64,000 nucleotides of DNA from contig NC_083388.1 in assembly GCF_031755915.1 (NCBI RefSeq), positions 22,532,001 to 22,596,000 on the forward strand, in the 5' to 3' direction. The notes under the pieces are model-generated. The model saw only the letters and a list, made by a program, of their open reading frames with translations. It was not told the DNA's origin and searched no databases. Numbering within the stretch: position 1 is the first letter of the stretch; each line of letters opens with the position of its first letter. A program made the position numbers and the translations under genes. This document shows positions 51,006-62,927 of the stretch, one piece after another. Origin of the DNA: Ziziphus jujuba. Its lineage: Eukaryota; Streptophyta; Magnoliopsida; Rosales; Rhamnaceae.

Positions 51006-54000
51006 TTCAGAAGTCGAAACTCTAAGAACACACTAATCCAAAACAATGTGCTAACAGATATTGAGAAAAGCCATATTTTCTCAATGATTTAATAAATATT
51101 TTCTCAATGATTAAACTGTAATTGAAGAAAGTGATAAGTACGGTAAAACTATCTAACCTAACCTACATGCACACAGGCTCTGCAAAAACACTTTTCTAAC
51201 TAACCTTCAGAAGTCGAAACTCTAATAACACACTAATCCAAACAATATGCTAACAGATATTGAGAAAAGTCATCTTATCTCAATTTAAGAAAGTGATAAG
51301 TACGGTAAAACTATCTAACCTAACCTACATGCACACAGGCTCTAGAAAAATACTTTTCCAACTAATTTTCAGAAGTCGAAACTCTAATAACACTAACCCA
51401 AAACAATGTGCTAACAGATATTGAGAAAAGTCATATTATCTCAATTTAAAAAAGTGATAAGTACGGTAAAACTATCTAACCTAACCTACATGCATACAGG
51501 CCCTGTAAAAACACCTTTCTAACTAATCTTCAGAAGTCGAAACTCTAAGAACACACTAATCCAAAACAATGTGCTAACAGATATTGAGAAAAGCCATATT
51601 TTCTCAATGATTAAATAAATATTTTCTCAATGATTAAACTGTAATTGAAGAAAGTGATAAGTACGGTAAAACTATTTATCCTAACCTACATGCACACAGG
51701 CTCTGCGAAAACACTTTTCTAACTAATCTTCAAAAGTCGAAACTCTAATAACACACTAATGCAAAACAATATGCTAACAGATATTGAGAAAAGTCATATT
51801 ATCTCAATTTAAAAAAGTGATAAGTACGGTAAAACTATCTAACCTAACCTACATGCATACAGGCTCTGTAAAAACACCTTTCTAACTAATCTTCAGAAGT
51901 CGAAACTCTAATAACACACTAATCCAAAACAATGTGCTAACAGATATTGAGAAAAGTCATATTTTCTCAATGATTAAATAAATATTTTCTCAATGATTAA
52001 ACTGTAATTGAAGAAAGTGATAAGTACGGTAAAACTATCTAACCTAACCTACATGCACACAGGCTCTGCAAAAACACTTTTCTAACTAATCTTCAGAAGT
52101 CGAAACTCTAATAACACACTAATCCAAACAATATGCTAACAGATATTGAGAAAAGTCATATTATCTCAATTTAAGAAAGTGATAAGTACGGTAAAACTAT
52201 CTAACCTAACCTACATGCACACAGGCTCAAGAAAAATACTTTTCTAACTAATTTTCAGAAGTCGAAACTCTAATAACACTAATCCAAAACAATGTGCTAA
52301 CAGATATTGAGAAAAGTCATATTTTCTCAATGATTAAATTAATATTTTCTCAATGATTAAACTGTAATTGAAGAAAGTGATAAGTACGGTAAAACTATCT
52401 AACCTAACCTACATGCACACAGGCTCTAGAAAAATACTTTTCTAACTAATTTTTAGAAGTCGAAACTCTAATAACACTAATCGAAAATAATGTGCTAACA
52501 GATATTGAGAAAAGTAATATTTTCTCAATGATTAAATAAATATTTTCTCAATGATTAAACTGTAATTGAAGAAAGTGATAAGTACGGTAAAACTATCTCA
52601 CCTAACCTACATGCACACAAGCTCTGCGAAAACACCTTTCTAACTAATCTTCAGAAGTCGAAACTCTAAGAACACACTAATCCAAAACAATGTGCTAACA
52701 GATATTGAGAAAAGCCATATTTTCTCAATGATTAAATAAATATTTTCTCAATGATTAAACTGTAATTGAAGAAAGTGATAAGTACGGTAAAACTATCTAA
52801 CCTAACCTACATGCACACAGGCTCTGCAAAAACACTTTTCTAACTAACCTTCAGAAGTCGAAACTCTAATAACACATTAATCCAAACAATATGCTAACAG
52901 ATATTGAGAAAAGTCATCTTATCTCAATTTAAGAAAGTGATAAGTACGGTAAAACTATCTAACCTAACCTACATGCACACAGGCTCTAGAAAAATACTTT
53001 TCCAACTAATTTTCAGAAGTCGAAACTCTAATAACACTAACCCAAAACAATGTGCTAACAGATATTGAGAAAAGTCATATTATCTCAATTTAAAAAAGTG
53101 ATAAGTACGGTAAAACTATCTAACCTAACCTACATGCACACAGGCTCTAGAAAAATACTTTTCTAACTAATTTTTAGAAGTCGAAACTCTAATAACACTA
53201 ATCCAAAATAATGTGCTAACAGATATTGAGAAAAGTAATATTTTCTCAATGATTAAATAAATATTTTCTCAATGATTAAACTGTAATTGAAGAAAGTGAT
53301 AAGTACGGTAAAACTATCTCACCTAACCTACATGCACACAAGCTCTGCGAAAACACCTTTCTAACTAATCTTCAGAAGTCGAAACTCTAAGAACACACTA
53401 ATCCAAAACAATGTGCTAACAGATATTGAGAAAAGCCATATTTTCTCAATGATTAAATAAATATTTTCTCAATGATTAAACTGTAATTGAAGAAAGTGAT
53501 AAGTACGGTAAAACTATCTAACCTAACCTACATGCACACAGGCTCTGCGAAAACACTTTTCTAACTAATCTTCAGAAGTCGAAACTCCAATAACACACTA
53601 ATGCAAAACAATATGCTAACAGATATTGAGAAAAGTCATATTATCTCAATTTAAAAAAGTGATAAGTACGGTAAAACTATCTAACCTAACCTACATGCAT
53701 ACAGGCTCTGTAAAAACACCTTTCTAACTAATCTTCAGAAGTCGAAACTCTAAGAACACACTAATCCAAAACAATGTGCTAACAGATATTGAGAAAAGCC
53801 ATATTTTCTCAATGATTAAATAAATATTTTCTCAATGATTAAACTGTAATTGAAGAAAGTGATAAGTACGGTAAAACTATCTAACCTAACCTACATGCAC
53901 ACAGGCTCTGTAAAAACACTTTTCTAACTAAACTTCAGAAGTCGAAACTCTAATAACACACTAATCCAAACAATATGCTAACAGATATTGAGAAAAGTCA

Positions 54001-54060
54001 TCTTATCTCAATTTAAGAAAGTGATAAGTACGGTAAAACTATCTAACCTAACCTACATGC
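51006..54060 (+). repeat. 6140-bp-offset block, first copy
   Basis: This is copied at 57146-60200. Markers at +6140 are AGGCCCTGTAAAAA (51501/57641), CTATTTATCC, AATCGAAAATAATG (52481/58621), ACACATTAATCC and CTAAACTTCAG (53931/60071). The sets CATCTTATCTC, CTTTTCCAACT and TTTTTAGAAGTC are common in this right-hand quarter and rare on the left. Confidence 0.88.
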
Positions 54061-55541
54061 ACACAGGCTCTAGAAAAATACTTTTCTAACTAATTTTTAG
54101 AAGTCGAAACTCTAATAACACTAATCCAAAATAATGTGCTAACAGATATTGAGAAAAGTAATATTTTCTCAATGATTAAATAAATATTTTCTCAATGATT
54201 AAACTGTAATTGAAGAAAGTGATAAGTACGGTAAAACTATCTCACCTAACCTACAAGCACACAGGCTCTGCGAAAACACCTTTCTAACTAATCTTCAGAA
54301 GTCGAAACTCTAAGAACACACTAATCCAAAACAATGTGCAAACAGATATTGAGAAAAGCCATATTTTCTCAATGATTTAATAAATATTTTCTCAATGATT
54401 AAACTGTAATTGAAGAAAGTGATAAGTACGGTAAAACTATCTAACCTAACCTACATGCACACAGGCTCTGCAAAAACACTTTTCTAACTAACCTTCAGAA
54501 GTCGAAACTCTAATAACACACTAATCCAAACAATATGCTAACAGATATTGAGAAAAGTCATCTTATCTCAATTTAAGAAAGTGATAAGTACGGTAAAACT
54601 ATCTAACCTAACCTACATGCACACAGGCTCTAGAAAAATACTTTTCCAACTAATTTTCAGAAGTCGAAACTCTAATAACACTAACCCAAAACAATGTGCT
54701 AACAGATATTGAGAAAAGTCATATTATCTCAATTTAAAAAAGTGATAAATACGGTAAAACTATCTAACCTAACCTACATGCATACAGGCTCTGTAAAAAC
54801 ACCTTTCTAACTAATCTTCAGAAGTCGAAACTCTAAGAACACACTAATCCAAAACAATGTGCTAACAGATATTGAGAAAAGCCATATTTTCTCAATGATT
54901 AAATAAATATTTTCTCAATGATTAAACTGTAATTGAAGAAAGTGATAAGTACGGTAAAACTATTTAACCTAACCTACATGCACACAGGCTCTGCGAAAAC
55001 ACTTTTCTAACTAATCTTCAGAAGTCGAAACTCTAATAACACACTAATGCAAAACAATATGCTAACAGATATTGAGAAAAGTCATATTATCTCAATTTAA
55101 AAAAGTGATAAGTACGGTAAAACTATCTAACCTAACCTACATGCATACAGGCTCTGTAAAAACACCTTTCTAACTAATCTTCAGAAGTCGAAACTCTAAT
55201 AACACACTAATCCAAAACAATGTGCTAACAGATATTGAGAAAAGTCATATTTTCTCAATGATTAAATAAATATTTTCTCAATGATTAAACTGTAATTGAA
55301 GAAAGTGATAAGTACGGTAAAACTATCTAACCTAACCTACATGCACACAGGCTCTGCAAAAACACTTTTCTAACTAATCTTCAGAAGTCGAAACTCTAAT
55401 AACACACTAATCCAAACAATATGCTAACAGAAATTGAGAAAAGTCATATTATCTCAATTTAAGAAAGTGATAAGTACGGTAAAACTATCTAACCTAACCT
55501 ATATGCACACAGGCTCAAGAAAAATACTTTTCTAACTAATT
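52850..55541 (+). repeat. 7386-bp-offset block, first copy
   Basis: This is copied at 60236-62927. Markers at +7386 are CTAAACTTCAG (53931/61317), CTACAAGCACACAGG (54251/61637), ATGTGCAAACAG, AATGATTTAATAAAT, AAGTGATAAATACGG and CAGAAATTGAG. It overlaps the 6140-bp block, so the right-hand copies carry parts of both. Confidence 0.88.
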
Positions 55542-56587
55542 TTCAGAAGTCGAAACTCTAATAACACTAATCCAAACAATATGCTAACAGATATTGAGAA
55601 AAGTCATCTTATCTCAATTTAAGAAAGTGATAAGTACGGTAAAACTATCTAACCTAACCTACATGCACACAGGCTCTAGAAAAATACTTTTCCAACTAAT
55701 TTTCAGAAGTCGAAACTATAACAACACTAACCCAAAACAATGTGCTAACAGATATTGAGAAAAGTCATATTATCTCAATTTAAAAAAGTGATAAATACGG
55801 TAAAACTATCTAACCTAACCTACATGCATACAGGCTCTGTAAAAACACCTTTCTAACTAATCTTCAGAAGTCGAAACTCTAAGAACACACTAATCCAAAA
55901 CAATGTGCTAACAGATATTGAGAAAAGCCATATTTTCTCAATGATTAAATAAATATTTTCTCAATGATTAAACTGTAATTGAAGAAAGTGATAAGTACGG
56001 TAAAACTATTTAACCTAACCTACATGCACACAGGCTCTGCGAAAACACTTTTCTAACTAATCTTCAGAAGTCGAAACTCTAATAACACACTAATGCAAAA
56101 CAATATGCTAACAGATATTGAGAAAAGTCATATTATCTCAATTTAAAAAAGTGATAAGTACGGTAAAACTATCTAACCTAACCTACATGCATACAGGCTC
56201 TGTAAAAACACCTTTCTAACTAATCTTCAGAAGTCGAAACTCTAATAACACACTAATCCAAAACAATGTGCTAACAGATATTGAGAAAAGTCATATTTTC
56301 TCAATGATTAAATAAATATTTTCTCAATGATTAAACTGTAATTGAAGAAAGTGATAAGTACGGTAAAACTATCTAACCTAACCTACATGCACACAGGCTC
56401 TGCAAAAACACTTTTCTAACTAATCTTCAGAAGTCGAAACTCTAATAACACACTAATCCAAACAATATGCTAACAGAAATTGAGAAAAGTCATATTATCT
56501 CAATTTAAGAAAGTGATAAGTACGGTAAAACTATCTAACCTAACCTATATGCACACAGGCTCAAGAAAAATACTTTTCTAACTAATT
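54656..56587 (+). repeat. 1046-bp tandem repeat, two units
   Basis: The unit S L S L S followed by one more S (54656-55701) is repeated from 55702. The S at 54656 and 55702 are 1046 apart, both with AAGTGATAAATACGG, and the S at 55380 and 56426 both carry CAGAAATTGAG, CCTATATGCACAC and GGCTCAAGAAAAATAC. The joint between the units is the chimeric monomer at 55542-55701. Confidence 0.85.
55542..55701 (+). repeat. Chimeric 160-bp S monomer, shortest in the array
   Basis: It combines the 2-bp-short start (TAATAACACTAATCC), normal for some L monomers, with CCAAACAATATG, CATCTTATCTC and the rest of a 162-bp S. It therefore lacks both the AC and the A, and is the only 160-bp monomer I measured. 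It sits precisely at the joint of the 1046-bp duplication, so it is probably the product of the exchange. Confidence 0.85.
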
Positions 56588-56947
56588 TTCAGAAGTCGAA
56601 ACTCTAATAACACTAATCCAAAACAATGTGCTAACAGATATTGAGAAAAGTCATATTTTCTCAATGATTAAATAAATATTTTCTCAATGATTAAACTGTA
56701 ATTGAAGAAAGTGATAAGTACGGTAAAACTATCTAACCTAACCTACATGCACACAGGCTCTGCAAAAACACTTTTCTAACTAATCTTCAGAAGTCGAAAC
56801 TCTAATAACACACTAATCCAAACAATATGCTAACAGAAATTGAGAAAAGTCATATTATCTCAATTTAAGAAAGTGATAAGTACGGTAAAACTATCTAACC
56901 TAACCTATATGCACACAGGCTCAAGAAAAATACTTTTCTAACTAATT
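56228..56947 (+). repeat. 360-bp L-S dimer repeated in tandem
   Basis: Text from about 56228 repeats 360 bp later: the S at 56426 and 56786 both have CAGAAATTGAG, CCTATATGCACAC and GGCTCAAGAAAAATAC. The first L starts AACACACTAAT and the second AACACTAAT, consistent with the second L having come after a CTAACTAATT tail. Confidence 0.85.
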
Positions 56948-57145
56948 TTCAGAAGTCGAAACTCTAATAACACTAATCCAAAACAATGTGCTAACAGATA
57001 TTGAGAAAAGTCATATTTTCTCAATGATTAAATAAATATTTTCTCAATGATTAAACTGTAATTGAAGAAAGTGATAAGTACGGTAAAACTATCTCACCTA
57101 ACCTACATGCACACAGGCTCTGCGAAAACACCTTTCTAACTAATC

Positions 57146-60100
57146 TTCAGAAGTCGAAACTCTAAGAACACACTAATCCAAAACAATGTGCTAACAGATA
57201 TTGAGAAAAGCCATATTTTCTCAATGATTTAATAAATATTTTCTCAATGATTAAACTGTAATTGAAGAAAGTGATAAGTACGGTAAAACTATCTAACCTA
57301 ACCTACATGCACACAGGCTCTGCAAAAACACTTTTCTAACTAACCTTCAGAAGTCGAAACTCTAATAACACACTAATCCAAACAATATGCTAACAGATAT
57401 TGAGAAAAGTCATCTTATCTCAATTTAAGAAAGTGATAAGTACGGTAAAACTATCTAACCTAACCTACATGCACACAGGCTCTAGAAAAATACTTTTCCA
57501 ACTAATTTTCAGAAGTCGAAACTCTAATAACACTAACCCAAAACAATGTGCTAACAGATATTGAGAAAAGTCATATTATCTCAATTTAAAAAAGTGATAA
57601 GTACGGTAAAACTATCTAACCTAACCTACATGCATACAGGCCCTGTAAAAATACCTTTCTAACTAATCTTCAGAAGTCGAAACTCTAAGAACACACTAAT
57701 CCAAAACAATGTGCTAACAGATATTGAGAAAAGCCATATTTTCTCAATGATTAAATAAATATTTTCTCAATGATTAAACTGTAATTGAAGAAAGTGATAA
57801 GTACAGTAAAACTATTTATCCTAACCTACATGCACACAGGCTCTGCGAAAACACTTTTCTAACTAATCTTCAGAAGTCGAAACTCTAATAACACACTAAT
57901 GCAAAACAATATGCTAACAGATATTGAGAAAAGTCATATTATCTCAATTTAAAAAAGTGATAAGTACGGTAAAACTATCTAACCTAACCTACATGCATAC
58001 AGGCTCTGTAAAAACACCTTTCTAACTAATCTTCAGAAGTCGAAACTCTAATAACACACTAATCCAAAACAATGTGCTAACAGATATTGAGAAAAGTCAT
58101 ATTTTCTCAATGATTAAATAAATATTTTCTCAATGATTAAACTGTAATTGAAGAAAGTGATAAGTACGGTAAAACTATCTAACCTAACCTACATGCACAC
58201 AGGCTCTGCAAAAACACTTTTCTAACTAATCTTCAGAAGTCGAAACTCTAATAACACACTAATCCAAACAATATGCTAACAGATATTGAGAAAAGTCATA
58301 TTATCTCAATTTAAGAAAGTGATAAGTACGGTAAAACTATCTAACCTAACCTACATGCACACAGGCTCAAGAAAAATACTTTTCTAACTAATTTTCAGAA
58401 GTCGAAACTCTAATAACACTAATCCAAAACAATGTGCTAACAGATATTGAGAAAAGTCATATTTTCTCAATGATTAAATTAATATTTTCTCAATGATTAA
58501 ACTGTAATTGAAGAAAGTGATAAGTACGGTAAAACTATCTAACCTAACCTACATGCACACAGGCTCTAGAAAAATACTTTTCTAACTAATTTTTAGAAGT
58601 CGAAACTCTAATAACACTAATCGAAAATAATGTGCTAACAGATATTGAGAAAAGTAATATTTTCTCAATGATTAAATAAATATTTTCTCAATGATTAAAC
58701 TGTAATTGAAGAAAGTGATAAGTACGGTAAAACTATCTCACCTAACCTACATGCACACAAGCTCTGCGAAAACACCTTTCTAACTAATCTTCAGAAGTCG
58801 AAACTCTAAGAACACACTAATCCAAAACAATGTGCTAACAGATATTGAGAAAAGCCATATTTTCTCAATGATTAAATAAATATTTTCTCAATGATTAAAC
58901 TGTAATTGAAGAAAGTGATAAGTACGGTAAAACTATCTAACCTAACCTACATGCACACAGGCTCTGCAAAAACACTTTTCTAACTAACCTTCAGAAGTCG
59001 AAACTCTAATAACACATTAATCCAAACAATATGCTAACAGATATTGAGAAAAGTCATCTTATCTCAATTTAAGAAAGTGATAAGTACGGTAAAACTATCT
59101 AACCTAACCTACATGCACACAGGCTCTAGAAAAATACTTTTCCAACTAATTTTCAGAAGTCGAAACTCTAATAACACTAACCCAAAACAATGTGCTAACA
59201 GATATTGAGAAAAGTCATATTATCTCAATTTAAAAAAGTGATAAGTACGGTAAAACTATCTAACCTAACCTACATGCACACAGGCTCTAGAAAAATACTT
59301 TTCTAACTAATTTTTAGAAGTCGAAACTCTAATAACACTAATCCAAAATAATGTGCTAACAGATATTGAGAAAAGTAATATTTTCTCAATGATTAAATAA
59401 ATATTTTCTCAATGATTAAACTGTAATTGAAGAAAGTGATAAGTACGGTAAAACTATCTCACCTAACCTACATGCACACAAGCTCTGCGAAAACACCTTT
59501 CTAACTAATCTTCAGAAGTCGAAACTCTAAGAACACACTAATCCAAAACAATGTGCTAACAGATATTGAGAAAAGCCATATTTTCTCAATGATTAAATAA
59601 ATATTTTCTCAATGATTAAACTGTAATTGAAGAAAGTGATAAGTACGGTAAAACTATCTAACCTAACCTACATGCACACAGGCTCTGCGAAAACACTTTT
59701 CTAACTAATCTTCAGAAGTCGAAACTCTAATAACACACTAATGCAAAACAATATGCTAACAGATATTGAGAAAAGTCATATTATCTCAATTTAAAAAAGT
59801 GATAAGTACGGTAAAACTATCTAACCTAACCTACATGCATACAGGCTCTGTAAAAACACCTTTCTAACTAATCTTCAGAAGTCGAAACTCTAAGAACACA
59901 CTAATCCAAAACAATGTGCTAACAGATATTGAGAAAAGCCATATTTTCTCAATGATTAAATAAATATTTTCTCAATGATTAAACTGTAATTGAAGAAAGT
60001 GATAAGTACGGTAAAACTATCTAACCTAACCTACATGCACACAGGCTCTGTAAAAACACTTTTCTAACTAAACTTCAGAAGTCGAAACTCTAATAACACA

Positions 60101-60200
60101 CTAATCCAAACAATATGCTAACAGATATTGAGAAAAGTCATCTTATCTCAATTTAAGAAAGTGATAAGTACGGTAAAACTATCTAACCTAACCTACATGC
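57146..60200 (+). repeat. 6140-bp-offset block, second copy
   Basis: This copies 51006-54060. It differs by small changes such as AAAAATACC near 57650 and AAGTACAGTAAAAC near 57804. The match is lost within the S at 60074, whose tail is CTGCAAAAACAC instead of CTCTAGAAAAATAC. Confidence 0.88.
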
Positions 60201-61481
60201 ACACAGGCTCTGCAAAAACACTTTTCTAACTAACCTTCAGAAGTCGAAACTCTAATAACACATTAATCCAAACAATATGCTAACAGATATTGAGAAAAGT
60301 CATCTTATCTCAATTTAAGAAAGTGATAAGTACGGTAAAACTATCTAACCTAACCTACATGCACACAGGCTCTAGAAAAATACTTTTCCAACTAATTTTC
60401 AGAAGTCGAAACTCTAATAACACTAACCCAAAACAATGTGCTAACAGATATTGAGAAAAGTCATATTATCTCAATTTAAAAAAGTGATAAGTACGGTAAA
60501 ACTATCTAACCTAACCTACATGCACACAGGCTCTAGAAAAATACTTTTCTAACTAATTTTTAGAAGTCGAAACTCTAATAACACTAATCCAAAATAATGT
60601 GCTAACAGATATTGAGAAAAGTAATATTTTCTCAATGATTAAATAAATATTTTCTCAATGATTAAACTGTAATTGAAGAAAGTGATAAGTACGGTAAAAC
60701 TATCTCACCTAACCTACATGCACACAAGCTCTGCGAAAACACCTTTCTAACTAATCTTCAGAAGTCGAAACTCTAAGAACACACTAATCCAAAACAATGT
60801 GCTAACAGATATTGAGAAAAGCCATATTTTCTCAATGATTAAATAAATATTTTCTCAATGATTAAACTGTAATTGAAGAAAGTGATAAGTACGGTAAAAC
60901 TATCTAACCTAACCTACATGCACACAGGCTCTGCGAAAACACTTTTCTAACTAATCTTCAGAAGTCGAAACTCTAATAACACACTAATGCAAAACAATAT
61001 GCTAACAGATATTGAGAAAAGTCATATTATCTCAATTTAAAAAAGTGATAAGTACGGTAAAACTATCTAACCTAACCTACATGCATACAGGCTCTGTAAA
61101 AACACCTTTCTAACTAATCTTCAGAAGTCGAAACTCTAAGAACACACTAATCCAAAACAATGTGCTAACAGATATTGAGAAAAGCCATATTTTCTCAATG
61201 ATTAAATAAATATTTTCTCAATGATTAAACTGTAATTGAAGAAAGTGATAAGTACGGTAAAACTATCTAACCTAACCTACATGCACACAGGCTCTGTAAA
61301 AACACTTTTCTAACTAAACTTCAGAAGTCGAAACTCTAATAACACACTAATCCAAACAATATGCTAACAGATATTGAGAAAAGTCATCTTATCTCAATTT
61401 AAGAAAGTGATAAGTACGGTAAAACTATCTAACCTAACCTACATGCACACAGGCTCTAGAAAAATACTTTTCTAACTAATT
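58990..61481 (+). repeat. Tandem 1246-bp higher-order repeat, two units
   Basis: Units are 58990-60235 and 60236-61481: S S L L S L S. ACACATTAATCC marks the first S of each and CTAAACTTCAG recurs at 60071 and 61317 (offset 1246). The second S of each unit has the AACACTAACCC start with a CTCTAGAAAAATAC tail, a combination mostly restricted to this end of the window. Confidence 0.9.
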
Positions 61482-62927
61482 TTTAGAAGTCGAAACTCTA
61501 ATAACACTAATCCAAAATAATGTGCTAACAGATATTGAGAAAAGTAATATTTTCTCAATGATTAAATAAATATTTTCTCAATGATTAAACTGTAATTGAA
61601 GAAAGTGATAAGTACGGTAAAACTATCTCACCTAACCTACAAGCACACAGGCTCTGCGAAAACACCTTTCTAACTAATCTTCAGAAGTCGAAACTCTAAG
61701 AACACACTAATCCAAAACAATGTGCAAACAGATATTGAGAAAAGCCATATTTTCTCAATGATTTAATAAATATTTTCTCAATGATTAAACTGTAATTGAA
61801 GAAAGTGATAAGTACGGTAAAACTATCTAACCTAACCTACATGCACACAGGCTCTGCAAAAACACTTTTCTAACTAACCTTCAGAAGTCGAAACTCTAAT
61901 AACACACTAATCCAAACAATATGCTAACAGATATTGAGAAAAGTCATCTTATCTCAATTTAAGAAAGTGATAAGTACGGTAAAACTATCTAACCTAACCT
62001 ACATGCACACAGGCTCTAGAAAAATACTTTTCCAACTAATTTTCAGAAGTCGAAACTCTAATAACACTAACCCAAAACAATGTGCTAACAGATATTGAGA
62101 AAAGTCATATTATCTCAATTTAAAAAAGTGATAAATACGGTAAAACTATCTAACCTAACCTACATGCATACAGGCTCTGTAAAAACACCTTTCTAACTAA
62201 TCTTCAGAAGTCGAAACTCTAAGAACACACTAATCCAAAACAATGTGCTAACAGATATTGAGAAAAGCCATATTTTCTCAATGATTAAATAAATATTTTC
62301 TCAATGATTAAACTGTAATTGAAGAAAGTGATAAGTACGGTAAAACTATTTAACCTAACCTACATGCACACAGGCTCTGCGAAAACACTTTTCTAACTAA
62401 TCTTCAGAAGTCGAAACTCTAATAACACACTAATGCAAAACAATATGCTAACAGATATTGAGAAAAGTCATATTATCTCAATTTAAAAAAGTGATAAGTA
62501 CGGTAAAACTATCTAACCTAACCTACATGCATACAGGCTCTGTAAAAACACCTTTCTAACTAATCTTCAGAAGTCGAAACCCTAATAACACACTAATCCA
62601 AAACAATGTGCTAACAGATATTGAGAAAAGTCATATTTTCTCAATGATTAAATAAATATTTTCTCAATGATTAAACTGTAATTGAAGAAAGTGATAAGTA
62701 CGGTAAAACTATCTAACCTAACCTACATGCACACAGGCTCTGCAAAAACACTTTTCTAACTAATCTTCAGAAGTCGAAACTCTAATAACACACTAATCCA
62801 AACAATATGCTAACAGAAATTGAGAAAAGTCATATTATCTCAATTTAAGAAAGTGATAAGTACGGTAAAACTATCTAACCTAACCTATATGCACACAGGC
62901 TCAAGAAAAATACTTTTCTAACTAATT
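60236..62927 (+). repeat. 7386-bp-offset block, second copy
   Basis: This copies 52850-55541 and overlaps the 1246-bp tandem at its left. A private AAACCCTAATAAC is in the L at 62566. Confidence 0.88.
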
